The translations under genes and the position numbers were made by a program. From Calidifontibacter indicus (GTDB lineage Bacteria > Actinomycetota > Actinomycetes > Actinomycetales > Dermatophilaceae), in contig NZ_QTUA01000001.1 of NCBI RefSeq assembly GCF_003386865.1, positions 1,178,001-1,242,000 on the forward strand: 64,000 nucleotides of DNA, given 5' to 3'. The notes beneath the pieces were generated by a model. That model saw nothing but the letters and a program-made list of their open reading frames with translations. It ran no database searches and had not been told where the DNA came from. Below, piece after piece: positions 54,713-63,280 of this stretch. How positions within the stretch are numbered: the first letter of the stretch is position 1; the number at the start of each line of letters is the position of its first letter.

Positions 54713-55317
54713 CGAACGACCTGCTCGACGGTGTGGTGCTCGGCGGTGACGGACTGGGCCGCCCGGTCTGGGCGGCGACCGACCCGTTGCTGCGCGACTA
54801 CTACGACACCGAGTGGGGGATGCCCGTCACCGACGAACGGGGCGTCTTCGAGCGGGTGAGCCTCGAGGCGTTCCAGGCCGGGCTGTCATGGGCGACGATC
54901 CTGCGCAAGCGTCCGGCGTTCCGTGCCGCGTTCGACGACTTCGACCCCGACGTCGTCGCCGGCTACGACGAGGGTGACGTCGAGCGGTTGCTCGGCGACG
55001 CAGGCATCGTGCGCAACCGGCAGAAGATCGTCGCGACGATCGGCAACGCCCGCGCCACCATCGCGCTGCGAGAGGAGATGGGGTTGTCGGCGCTGATCTG
55101 GTCGTTCAAGCCCGAAGCGACCCCGATGCCGACCGACTTCTCGCAGGTGCCGACGAGTTCGCCCGAGTCGGTCGCGTTGTCGAAGGAGTTGCGCCGACGC
55201 GGGTTCTCCTTCGTCGGCCCCACCACGATGTACGCGCTGATGGAAGCGATCGGCATCGTCGACACCCACCTGATGAGCTCGCACCGCCGGGGCACCTCCG
55301 GCGTCTGGCCCGCCTGA
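54709..55317 (+). CDS. tag: DNA-3-methyladenine glycosylase I
   Basis: A 202-residue base-excision glycosylase. Conserved Tag features: YYDTEWGMPV with the catalytic-pocket Glu, FERVSLEAFQAGLSWATILRKR, and FVGPTTMYALMEAIGIVDTH. GTG 54709 overlaps the ogt stop by 4 bp (GTGA). With Ogt it covers both O6-guanine and N3-adenine alkylation. Confidence 0.93.
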   Translation: MTNDLLDGVVLGGDGLGRPVWAATDPLLRDYYDTEWGMPVTDERGVFERVSLEAFQAGLSWATILRKRPAFRAAFDDFDPDVVAGYDEGDVERLLGDAGIVRNRQKIVATIGNARATIALREEMGLSALIWSFKPEATPMPTDFSQVPTSSPESVALSKELRRRGFSFVGPTTMYALMEAIGIVDTHLMSSHRRGTSGVWPA

Positions 55318-55344
55318 CCCAACCCGCCCGGCACGAATCGCGGC

Positions 55345-56331
55345 TCAGTCGTCGTCGGACGGGTGCCGGTCGGGGAGCCGTTGCAGGCGTCCGCGCAGCG
55401 TCGATCGGCGGTCTGCATTGCCCGGCAGATCGACATAGCGTTCGCGGAACGACGCGAGCAGGTCGTCGTCCAGCCGGCGGGCGGCGCCGGGCGGGTAGCG
55501 GTAACCCATGGCCCGCATCGTGCCGTCCGAATCGGTGGTGGCGAGCACCTCGCTGAGCTGCTCGATCGAGGTGATGCCGAGTTCGCCGAGCAGTTGCGCC
55601 GACAGGGCGTAGTGCTCGGCACGGGAGAAGCCCGAACCGGTGTAGCGGCCGGCGAGGAAGGTCGCCAGATCGGTGGCACTGAGCGTGTCGTCGCCGCTGA
55701 TGACCTCGGTGACCTCGCCCAGGCCCGACTGCAGCCGGTCGCGGATGATCGAGAACTCACGGTCGGCGAGCTCGAGCAGGCCGGCCGCGAGCGTGAACCG
55801 ACGGTCGAGGTCGGACGCGTGCTCGGGCGGCACATCGCCCTTGTACCGGGCATCGTGCTCGAACTCGGCCCACGCGTGCTGCAGCACCGTGCGTAACTGC
55901 ACCGACGCGCACCGCGCCGGGTCGTACGCGTGCGCGTCCTTGTCACGGGAGACCAGCAGGTGCCGGCTGGCGTAGCCGAAGCGTCCCTCGTTGGCGGCCT
56001 CGAGACCGAGGTCGCGATCCTCGAGCACCCCGAACTGTTCGGTGAGCAGTGCCGCCACCGCCTGGACGTCGCTCTGCACGTACGTGATCACGCGCACGCC
56101 GACCTGGTCGGTGATCTCCACCAGCGGGTCGGTCAGCTCGTCGGCGCGCCGAGCCACCTTGCCCGCGAACGACTTCGGGCTCTTCGCGCGCCCGGTGATC
56201 GACAGGTAGTTGATGCCGGCGTCGTCGATGATCGCGGTGATGAGGTCGACGAACTCCACGGTGGCGGCTTGGGTCTCAGCGTGGTTCGCGGCGTACGCGG
56301 CCACTGCCTGGCGGTGCGGACGACGGGTCAT
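55345..56331 (-). CDS. RelA/SpoT-domain protein (putative small alarmone synthetase)
   Basis: A 328-residue protein with a (p)ppGpp synthetase domain in the N-terminal two thirds: INYLSITGRAKSPKSFAGKV, DQVGVRVITY (catalytic Asp), GYASRHLLV and VQLRTVLQHAWAEFEHD (catalytic Glu candidates). There is no HD hydrolase, TGS or ACT domain. It may synthesise (p)ppGpp or a related nucleotide; toxic members of this family also exist, so the product is uncertain. ATG 56331 was preferred to a TTG at 56343. Confidence 0.85.
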   Translation of the reverse strand: MTRRPHRQAVAAYAANHAETQAATVEFVDLITAIIDDAGINYLSITGRAKSPKSFAGKVARRADELTDPLVEITDQVGVRVITYVQSDVQAVAALLTEQFGVLEDRDLGLEAANEGRFGYASRHLLVSRDKDAHAYDPARCASVQLRTVLQHAWAEFEHDARYKGDVPPEHASDLDRRFTLAAGLLELADREFSIIRDRLQSGLGEVTEVISGDDTLSATDLATFLAGRYTGSGFSRAEHYALSAQLLGELGITSIEQLSEVLATTDSDGTMRAMGYRYPPGAARRLDDDLLASFRERYVDLPGNADRRSTLRGRLQRLPDRHPSDDD

Positions 56332-56414
56332 GGGCCGATCCAACCACCCCGCGCGCCAACAACGGGTGTGATGCGAGAAGGTGGATTTCGCACAGAGTCG
56401 ACCGAGGAGGACCC

Positions 56415-57212
56415 ATGGGACCGCACGTCGCCGTCGCGCAGTTCGGTGGCAGCACCGACAAGGCCGCCAACCGCGCCGCCGTCCGGGAACTGGTGGCGCA
56501 GGCCGCCGCCACCGGTGCGGAACTGGTCGTGCTGCCGGAGTACTCGATGTACGCGGTGCAGGATCCGAAGGTCGACTACCGCGACCAACTCGAGCCGGTC
56601 GACGGGGAGTTCGGCTCGCTCGTCTCGGCGCTCGCGAAGGAGCATTCGGTCGCGATCGTCGCCGGCATGACCGTGGTCGACGAGCAGAGCGACAAGGGCA
56701 TCAACACGCTGCTGGTGGTCGGTGCGGACGGCGAGCTCATCGACACCTACGAGAAGGTGCACCTCTACGACGCGTTCGGTTTCCGGGAGTCCGACCGGCT
56801 GCGGGCCGGCGACCCGCGCGCGGTGACCTTCGAGCTCGGCGGCATGACCTTCGGCACGATGACCTGTTACGACTTGCGCTTCCCGGAGATGGCGCGCCTG
56901 CTGGTCGACGCCGGCGCCGACGCACTCATCGTGCCGGCGGCATGGGTCGTCGGATCCGCCAAGGAAGACCACTGGACGACGCTGCTGCGGGCGCGCGCGA
57001 TCGAGAACACCGTCTACGTCGTGGCGTCGGGCCAGACCGGGCCGCAATGCACCGGGTTGTCGATGGTGGTCGACCCGATGGGTGTCGTCGTGGCGAACGC
57101 GGGCGAGGCCAAGGGCGTCGCATCGGCCGTGCTCGACCCGGAGCGGGTGGCGTCGGTGCGTAAGCGCAACCCGAGCCTGGCGAACCGTAGGTTCACGGTC
57201 GCGCCGAAGTAG
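56415..57212 (+). CDS. Nitrilase-superfamily carbon-nitrogen hydrolase
   Basis: A 265-residue amidase with the Glu-Lys-Cys triad: VLPEYS (Glu), YEKVHLYD (Lys) and MTCYDLRFPE (Cys). The RFPE context resembles omega-amidase / deaminated-glutathione amidase (Nit1) relatives. It would hydrolyse a small cytosolic amide. ATG 56415; a short gap separates it from the divergent RelA/SpoT gene. Confidence 0.9.
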   Translation: MGPHVAVAQFGGSTDKAANRAAVRELVAQAAATGAELVVLPEYSMYAVQDPKVDYRDQLEPVDGEFGSLVSALAKEHSVAIVAGMTVVDEQSDKGINTLLVVGADGELIDTYEKVHLYDAFGFRESDRLRAGDPRAVTFELGGMTFGTMTCYDLRFPEMARLLVDAGADALIVPAAWVVGSAKEDHWTTLLRARAIENTVYVVASGQTGPQCTGLSMVVDPMGVVVANAGEAKGVASAVLDPERVASVRKRNPSLANRRFTVAPK

Positions 57213-57315
57213 TTCGGCGACTGCTGGACGGGTAAGGACAGTCCGAGTAGACCTCGGCCGGGCCGGCCAGCCCCGTCGCGGAGCGGTCTTGGGGGAGTGG
57301 CTCCCGTGCGGCCGC

Positions 57316-57361
57316 CCAGTGAAGGATTGCTGCTGTGATAGCAGCAGTGATCTTTCACTGG
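57316..57361. repeat. Inverted-repeat element, copy 2 of 2
   Basis: A hairpin whose first 20 bp (57316-57335) match 5466-5485 exactly; its opposing arm has diverged but keeps pairing at most positions. It lies between the convergent nitrilase and HNH genes. Confidence 0.7.
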
Positions 57362-57374
57362 AGCCGGCTGCGGG

Positions 57375-58964
57375 TCAGGCGGCGTGGGTGCTGATGGCTT
57401 GGTAGTGCCAGGTGACGCTGGTGTTGGTGGCGGTGCCGGTGAGGTGGTCGCGGTGGGCGATGCGGTGGTGGGTATCGCACAACAGGGCGCTGTTGGTGAG
57501 GGATGTTTCGCCACCTTGGAACCACGGGACGAGGTGATGCACTTCGCACATGACGGGTGGTCGGTCGCAGCCGGCGTAGGTGCAGTGTTTGTCGCGGTGG
57601 ATGACCGCGCGTCGTAGTTCGTTGTCGACGAGTCTTCGTTTGCGGCCGACGTTCAGGGGTTGGTTCTTCGATCCGAGGACCATCGGCAGGATGCCTGCGT
57701 CGCAGGCGAGTTGCCGGACGGTGTCGGGGGTGACGCCGGTGCCGGTATCGGTGGTGCCGAGTCCGGCGAGTAGTCCGGTGAGGACGAGGAAGTCGATCGT
57801 CACCACCAGGGTGGCACTGCCGCGGTGTGTGACCTCTGGATCGTTGTCGACGGCGGCGGCGCCGAGGCCGAGGAGGAGCAGGAACGCATCGGCGCGGCGT
57901 TTGCCGGGGGTGCGGGGGTCGGGTTCCCCGGTTTTCTGGGAGTTGCCGTCTTGGTCGGGGGTGTGCCGGTGGTGCGGGTCGTCGCAACACGCGGATTTCG
58001 GGGACGGTGCCGCCAGTGATTGGACGCCGTGGATGAGGGCTTCGGCGTGGTCGGGTGACAGGTCGGCGGTGAACCGGACCATCCCACCCGGCAAATCCGA
58101 CCAGGACAACGATTCGACTTTCTGGAGGGCGTCTTCGTTCTCGTCGAGCACCTCGTCGCTGTACTGGGCCAGGATCCGCTTGGTCAGTTCCCGCACCGTT
58201 TTGGCGCCGGCGCCGGGGCCCAACGTGAGCAGCCAGCCGTAGATTTCGTCCCGGCTCGCTTTCGGCAGCACCGCTTTGATCTTGTCGATGGTGTCCAGGC
58301 AGGTTTTCCCGATCGTGGTGTTCACCTGCCCGGAGGTGACCGCGTCGGCCAATGCCTGGTTCAACGGGGAGCGGGCAGCTTCGGCGAGCTTCGCGATCCG
58401 GGACGCGTGCGACGGTTCCAGACCCGACCGCCACGCCTCTGCTTCGTCAGTGGTGGGGTCGCCGGCCCGGTCGTCGGCCGCGTCACTGGCGTTGTCCCCC
58501 GCCTCAGCCGCGCCTTCACTGGTGGCGGGTTCATCGAGTGGCACCAGCGGACCGGCCACGGACCAGGACTCGGCACCGAGCAACGCGTCCGCACTTTCAC
58601 CGGTGGACAGTCGGCGCACCCATTGGGTCGCGTCCGCAGCGGTGGACCGGTACACGACCCCGCGGTCGATCGCGTCACTGGTGACGGCGACCATCGTCGC
58701 TTCCGACTGTTGATGAACGAGCGCGAGCGACCTCATGACGGAAGTCAATTCGGTGTCGGTGAGGTTGCCGGTCAACCGCGCCAACCGGGATACGGCGGCC
58801 ACCGCGTCGGACACCAGCGCGGCACAGGCGGCGGCTTCACCCGGGTACGAGTCGTACAACGCCTGATCGCGAGGCTGGTCGAGAGACTCCTCGCCAGCGT
58901 GCTGATCACGCTGCTGGTCGACGTGCTGATCGCTGCCTTCGTCTGGGGTCATGTCCGGATTCAC
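57375..58964 (-). CDS. DUF222 / HNH endonuclease family protein
   Basis: A 529-residue protein of the actinobacterial 13E12-repeat type: a DUF222 helical region (about 50-390) and a C-terminal HNH domain with CTYAGCDRPPVMCEVHHLVPW and LLCDTHHRIAH, including two Cys pairs for zinc. These genes are abundant, variable and often linked to mobile DNA; function is not established. GTG 58964 start; the N-terminus is acidic and Gln-rich. Confidence 0.85.
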   Translation of the reverse strand: MNPDMTPDEGSDQHVDQQRDQHAGEESLDQPRDQALYDSYPGEAAACAALVSDAVAAVSRLARLTGNLTDTELTSVMRSLALVHQQSEATMVAVTSDAIDRGVVYRSTAADATQWVRRLSTGESADALLGAESWSVAGPLVPLDEPATSEGAAEAGDNASDAADDRAGDPTTDEAEAWRSGLEPSHASRIAKLAEAARSPLNQALADAVTSGQVNTTIGKTCLDTIDKIKAVLPKASRDEIYGWLLTLGPGAGAKTVRELTKRILAQYSDEVLDENEDALQKVESLSWSDLPGGMVRFTADLSPDHAEALIHGVQSLAAPSPKSACCDDPHHRHTPDQDGNSQKTGEPDPRTPGKRRADAFLLLLGLGAAAVDNDPEVTHRGSATLVVTIDFLVLTGLLAGLGTTDTGTGVTPDTVRQLACDAGILPMVLGSKNQPLNVGRKRRLVDNELRRAVIHRDKHCTYAGCDRPPVMCEVHHLVPWFQGGETSLTNSALLCDTHHRIAHRDHLTGTATNTSVTWHYQAISTHAA

Positions 58965-59094
58965 CCGTTACCGTCTTTGATGGGCCTTGAAGCAAGGCCC
59001 CTGGTCGCCGGCCCCGGCATGACTGATCACCCCTGTCGCTTGCATGATCCGGGAGGTGTTGTCACCGGGTGCTGGTGGCGCTGGTGGACCGCTG

Positions 59095-60415
59095 ATAGGG
59101 ACCGGGCCGCCCGAACGCCTGGGTAGGTCTCTTCGTAACGTGGATGTCGGCTTCCTGCGCCTGATCTGGTGACCAGCCGCTCGGACGCACGAGGAGGGGA
59201 CCATGTCCCGACCTGACTACGCGGTGTACATCGGGCTCGATGTCGGCAAACAGGCGCACCACGCCTGCGCGCTGAACGTCGATGGCACACGGCTGCACGA
59301 CAAACCGTTGCCCCAAGACGAGTCGTCGCTGCGTGGCCTGCTGACCGAACTCGGCACGCACGGTCGCCTGCTGGTCGTGGTCGATCAACCCGCAACGATC
59401 GGCGCGCTGCCCGTCGCGGTCGCCCGAGCCATGGGTATCGATGTGGCCTATCTGCCCGGGCTGGCGATGCGCCGTATCGCCGACCTGCACCCCGGCAACG
59501 CCAAGACCGACGCAAGGGACGCGTACGTCATCGCCGAAGCTGCCCGGTCGATGCCGCACGCCCTGCGACGGGTTGATGTCGGCGACGACACCCTGGCCGA
59601 CCTGGAAGTCATCGTCGGCTTCGATGACGACCTGGCCGGGCAGGTCACCGCGCAAGCAAACCGGATCAGAGGCCTTCTGACACAAGTGAACCCAGCCCTC
59701 GAACGTGTCCTCGGCCCACGCATCCAACACCCGGCAGTCCTCGAACTCCTGACCCGCTTCGGTGGCCCGACCGGCCTGCGCGCGGCCGGCCGGCGACGTC
59801 TGCTCGCCGTCGCCAAACCCCGCGCGCCCCGCTCCTACCAACGCCTCGTCGACGACATCCAGACAGCGCTCACCGAGCAGACCGTCACCGTCCCTGGCAC
59901 CCGAGCCGCCGAGCTGGTCCTGCCCAAACTCGCGACCGGACTGGCGCGCCTGCTGCACGACCGGGACGAGCTGGGAACCCAACTGGAGGACATGCTCGAT
60001 GCCCACCCTCTTGCCGCGGTCCTGACCTCGATGCCCGGCATCGGCGTCAGGACCGGCGCACGGATCCTGCTCGAAGTCGGCGACGGTTCGAGCTTCCCCA
60101 CCTCCGGCCACCTCGCCGCGTACGCCGGCCTCGCACCCGTCACCCGCCGATCCGGCACCTCGATCCGCGGTGAGCACCCCGCCCGAGGCGGCAACAAGCA
60201 CCTCAAACGAGCGATGTTCCTCGCCGCGTTCGCCGCACTGCACGACCCGACCTCGCGGGCGTACTACGACCGCAAACGCGGCCAAGGCAAGAAGCACAAC
60301 GCCGCCCTCATCTGCCTCGCCCGACGACGCTGCGACGTGCTGTACGCGATGCTTCGCGACGGAACCCTCTACCAACAGAAAACCCCAGCCGCCGCTTGAC
60401 GAAGACCATAGGGAC
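59095..60415 (+). mobile_element. IS110-family insertion sequence (minimal bounds)
   Basis: The transposase gene is bracketed by an 8-bp direct repeat ATAGGGAC at 59095-59102 and 60408-60415, as expected if the IS110 core and flanks are shared by both ends. IS110 elements lack inverted repeats, and the left end could lie further upstream (to about 58965), which would leave more room for the guide RNA typical of the family. Confidence 0.6.
59203..60399 (+). CDS. IS110-family transposase
   Basis: A 398-residue recombinase with an N-terminal RuvC-like DEDD domain (D13 in IGLDVGK, D61 in VVVDQPATIG, D103 and D106 in KTDARDAY) and a C-terminal Tnp20 domain with the Ser of LTSMPGIGVRTGA and GGNKHLKRA. 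The second acidic residue is Asp where many relatives have Glu. AGGAGGGG ribosome site before the ATG. The gene is intact. Confidence 0.93.
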   Translation: MSRPDYAVYIGLDVGKQAHHACALNVDGTRLHDKPLPQDESSLRGLLTELGTHGRLLVVVDQPATIGALPVAVARAMGIDVAYLPGLAMRRIADLHPGNAKTDARDAYVIAEAARSMPHALRRVDVGDDTLADLEVIVGFDDDLAGQVTAQANRIRGLLTQVNPALERVLGPRIQHPAVLELLTRFGGPTGLRAAGRRRLLAVAKPRAPRSYQRLVDDIQTALTEQTVTVPGTRAAELVLPKLATGLARLLHDRDELGTQLEDMLDAHPLAAVLTSMPGIGVRTGARILLEVGDGSSFPTSGHLAAYAGLAPVTRRSGTSIRGEHPARGGNKHLKRAMFLAAFAALHDPTSRAYYDRKRGQGKKHNAALICLARRRCDVLYAMLRDGTLYQQKTPAAA

Positions 60416-60695
60416 ACCTCCCCAGGTGTGCCGTGCGGAATACGCTAAGCGTACACCCGTTCGAACCCCGAAACAAGACTTCGCGCCACGAATTCAACTG
60501 AAACACACAAGAATTCGATACCCGTCGGTATCCACAGCCCCCTCGTTCAGTCGATTCATCCACAGGCAAACACACGCTCGACGGGAGGGCTGTGGACAAG
60601 CCGTCCGACACAGGTGCGGCAACGACACAGGCACGGACAAGGAAGGGCCCCAGCCGCGCACGAGTCGCGGCTGGGGCCCAAGGCACAACGGGAGG
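60416..60695. other. Intergenic region with DnaA-box-like motifs
   Basis: About 280 bp without a gene between the IS110 end and the CoA-transferase remnant. It holds a 13-bp palindrome TACGCTAAGCGTA (60441-60453) and three motifs resembling DnaA boxes: GTATCCACA (60528-60536), TCATCCACA (60556-60564) and TGTGGACAA (60591-60599, a perfect inverted TTGTCCACA). Composition is more AT-rich than flanking DNA. Confidence 0.4.
60645..60679. terminator. Hairpin terminator of the thiolase operon
   Basis: Perfect 14-bp stem (60645-60658 with 60666-60679), 7-nt loop, just after the end of the minus-strand CoA-transferase remnant. Confidence 0.75.
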
Positions 60696-61094
60696 CTAGA
60701 GCGACGCGCCCTCGCTCAACGGCACGCCGAGACGCTCACTCAACTCGGCCACGGTCGTCCCGAAGGTCTCGCGCACGACCGCGCCGGTTGCGCCCACGTC
60801 GATCACAGCGAGGTCGGTGTAAGGCGCGGCTGACGCAGCCGAGGCCGGTCAGCGGCAGGGTGCATTCGGGCACCAGTTTCGGCCTGCCCTTCTTGTCGAA
60901 GAGCGTCATCATCACGTAGACGTCGCGTGCGCGATGGCGAGGTCCATCGCCCCGCCGACGGCCGGGATCCCACCTTCGGCGTCGGTGCTCCAGTTGGCGA
61001 GGTCGCCGGCGAACCCTCCGACGAGCACGGTGCTGCCGTCCTCGATGCCGGCGACTGCCTCGTCGACGGTGTCGACGATCTGGGTGCGGCTCAC
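60696..61094 (-). pseudogene. Collapsed CoA-transferase: subunit A start joined to subunit B end
   Basis: The GTG at 61094 overlaps the thiolase stop (GTGA) and begins like subunit A of a 3-oxoacid CoA-transferase (VDTVDEAVAGIEDGSTVLVG). At GGFAGDLANW the sequence jumps into subunit B (GGAMDLAIAHAT, then in another frame VYVMMTLFDKKGRPKLVPEC and LPLTGLGCVS, then YTDLAVIDVG to a stop at 60696). A large internal deletion plus at least two frameshifts make it non-functional. Confidence 0.85.
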
Positions 61095-62290
61095 TTTCCG
61101 GCCTCCACGTTCTCCAGCACGACGGCCAGGCCCTGGCCGACACCGATGCAGATGGCGGCCACGCCGTAGCGCTCGCCGCGCTCCTGCAGCACCTTCGCCA
61201 AGGTGCCGAGGACGCGTCCGCCGCTGGCGCCCAGCGGGTGGCCGAGGGCGATCGCGCCGCCGCGGGTGTTGACCAGTTCGGGGTCCTTCAGACCCTGCTC
61301 CAACCAGGCGTCGACGCAGACGATCGACTGCACGGCGAAGGCCTCGTTGAGCTCGACCGCGCCCACCTGGTTCCAGTCGATGCCGGCGCGGCGCAGCGCC
61401 TTGTTCGCCGCTTCGACCGGGGCGTAACCGAACAGTTGCGGCTCGAGCGCGAACGCGGCGCGCCCGGCGATGCGAGCGATCGGCTGGGCGCCGATCGAGT
61501 CGGCGGCCGCCTCCGAGCCGAGCAGCACCGCCGATGCGCCGTCGCTGAGCGGCGAGGCATTGCCTGCGGTGATCGTGCCGTCCTTGCGGAAGCTCGGCCG
61601 CAGCCCCGCCAACTTCTCCGGGGTGGAGTCGGGACGGATGTTCTCGTCGCGGGTGAGTTCGGTGTCGGCGGCCGGGGTGACCAGGTCGTCGTAGAAACCC
61701 TCGTCCCATGCCGCCGCCGACAGGCGGTGCGAACGGGCGGCGAACTCGTCCTGGCGCTCACGGCTGATGCCGTACTTCTCCTGGAGCTGCTCGTTGCACT
61801 CACCGAGGGAGGCGGTCCATTCGGCGGGCATCTTCGGATTGACCAGACGCCAGCCGAGCGTGGTGGAGACCGCGGTGATGTCGCCGGCCGGGAAGGCCTT
61901 CGGCGACTTCGGCAGCACCCACGGGGCCCGGGTCATCGACTCGACGCCACCGATGAGCACGACGTCGGCGTCGCCCGTCTCGATCGCGCGCGACCCCATC
62001 ATCGCGGCGTCGAGGCTCGAGCCGCAGAGCCGGTTGACGGTGGTGCCGGAGACGGACGTCGGGAGCCCGGCGAGCAGGGCGGCCATCCGGCCGACGTTGC
62101 GGTTCTCCTCGCCCGCCCCGTTGGCGTTGCCCCACACGACGTCGTCGATGGCGGCCGGGTCGAAGCTCGGCACCTTCGCCAGCAACGAGGTGATCGCACT
62201 GGCGGCGAGGTCGTCGGGGCGGATGCCGGCGAGGCCGCCGGTGTAGCGGCCGAAGGGCGTGCGGGACGCGGCGTAGACGAAGGAATCCAT
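61091..62290 (-). CDS. Acetyl-CoA C-acyltransferase / beta-ketoadipyl-CoA thiolase
   Basis: A 399-residue thiolase with the acylated Cys in NRLCGSSLDA, NEAFAVQ, GGAIALGHPLGASGGR and the second catalytic Cys in CIGVGQG. The next gene was a CoA-transferase and the divergent gene a LysR regulator, so a beta-ketoadipate (PcaF-like) role is likely, but other beta-oxidation thiolases look similar. ATG 62290 follows a TACGGT -10 box by 7 nt, indicating a leaderless mRNA. Confidence 0.9.
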   Translation of the reverse strand: MDSFVYAASRTPFGRYTGGLAGIRPDDLAASAITSLLAKVPSFDPAAIDDVVWGNANGAGEENRNVGRMAALLAGLPTSVSGTTVNRLCGSSLDAAMMGSRAIETGDADVVLIGGVESMTRAPWVLPKSPKAFPAGDITAVSTTLGWRLVNPKMPAEWTASLGECNEQLQEKYGISRERQDEFAARSHRLSAAAWDEGFYDDLVTPAADTELTRDENIRPDSTPEKLAGLRPSFRKDGTITAGNASPLSDGASAVLLGSEAAADSIGAQPIARIAGRAAFALEPQLFGYAPVEAANKALRRAGIDWNQVGAVELNEAFAVQSIVCVDAWLEQGLKDPELVNTRGGAIALGHPLGASGGRVLGTLAKVLQERGERYGVAAICIGVGQGLAVVLENVEAGK

Positions 62291-62297
62291 GCCTTCC

Positions 62298-62303
62298 ACC
62301 GTA
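62298..62303 (-). promoter_or_regulatory. Putative -10 box, leaderless thiolase
   Basis: TACGGT on the minus strand, 7 nt before ATG 62290. Confidence 0.45.
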
Positions 62304-62313
62304 GGGCTGAGCG

Positions 62314-62333
62314 TTGATATCGTGAAGTATCAA
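62314..62333. promoter_or_regulatory. LysR-type operator
   Basis: TTGATA-N8-TATCAA is a perfect inverted repeat including a T-N11-A box, midway between the divergent thiolase and lysR-type genes. Confidence 0.7.
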
Positions 62334-62365
62334 TATTGCGCACGATTAATAGTTCGAAGGTCTTG

Positions 62366-63265
62366 ATGGTTGATCTACGTCAGATGCGCTATTTCGTGGC
62401 GGTGGCCGAGGAGGCCCACTTCGGACGTGCCGCCGCCCGCCTGCACATGGCCCAGCCCCCGCTCTCGCAGGCGATTCGGCAACTCGAAGCCGAGCTCGGG
62501 GTCGAGTTGTTGCACCGCACCACGCGCAAGGTCGAGCTCTCCGAAGCCGGCCGCGCCTATCTCGACCGGGCACGTGAACTGCTCGCCGGGGTCGATGACG
62601 CCGGCGACCTTGCCCGTCGGGTGGCTGCCGGTGCGGTCGGACACCTCACCATCGGCTGTGTCGGCTCGGCCACCTACAGTCACCTGCCCTCCCTGTCGCG
62701 CGCACTGGCGGTCGAGCTGCCGGGCGTCGACTTCTCCTTCCGCGGCGAGATGCTCGTGCCCGCGCAGGTGCGCGCGCTGGCAGCCGGTCAGATCGACATC
62801 GCGTTGCTGCGGCCGCCGGTCGCCGATGCCGAACTCATCGTCACCCGGTTGCGGCACGACCGCCTCGTCGTCGCACTGCCGGCCGACGATCCGCTCGCCG
62901 CGAAGTCGCAGATCCGGGTGCGCGACCTTGCCGACAAGGCGCTCATCGTCCACTCGGCCGGACGCAGTTCGGTGATGTACGACGTCGTCCAGCGACTGCT
63001 GCGCGACGCCGGCATCGCGGCGAAGGTGCGTCACGAGGTGGGGGAGACCTCGACGCTCATCACCCTCGTCGCCGGTGGCTTGGGCGCGGCCATCGTGCCC
63101 GAGCCGGTGACCGCCCTCGCACTGGACGGCGTCGTCTATCGGCGACTGGTGCGCCCGGTCACCACCGTCGAACTGGCGTTGGCGTATCGAGCCGACCGCA
63201 GTGAGCCGCACCTTGCCCGGGCGGTCGACGTGATCCGTGACGTCATCGGTGTGTCGGGCAGCTGA
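62366..63265 (+). CDS. LysR-family transcriptional regulator
   Basis: A 299-residue regulator: N-terminal HTH (MRYFVAVAEEAHFGRAAARLHMAQPPLSQAIRQLE in register) and a periplasmic-binding-protein-like effector domain. It is divergent from the thiolase with a perfect T-N11-A palindrome between them, so it probably activates the thiolase operon and represses itself. Similarity to PcaQ/CatR-like regulators is suggested only by context. ATG 62366 start. Confidence 0.92.
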   Translation: MVDLRQMRYFVAVAEEAHFGRAAARLHMAQPPLSQAIRQLEAELGVELLHRTTRKVELSEAGRAYLDRARELLAGVDDAGDLARRVAAGAVGHLTIGCVGSATYSHLPSLSRALAVELPGVDFSFRGEMLVPAQVRALAAGQIDIALLRPPVADAELIVTRLRHDRLVVALPADDPLAAKSQIRVRDLADKALIVHSAGRSSVMYDVVQRLLRDAGIAAKVRHEVGETSTLITLVAGGLGAAIVPEPVTALALDGVVYRRLVRPVTTVELALAYRADRSEPHLARAVDVIRDVIGVSGS

Positions 63266-63280
63266 GCGGCGAGTCAGGTG

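Noticed and set aside
60416-60695. Chromosomal or plasmid replication origin
   Set aside because: Only three DnaA-like motifs, and no dnaA, dnaN, rep or par genes in the neighbourhood.
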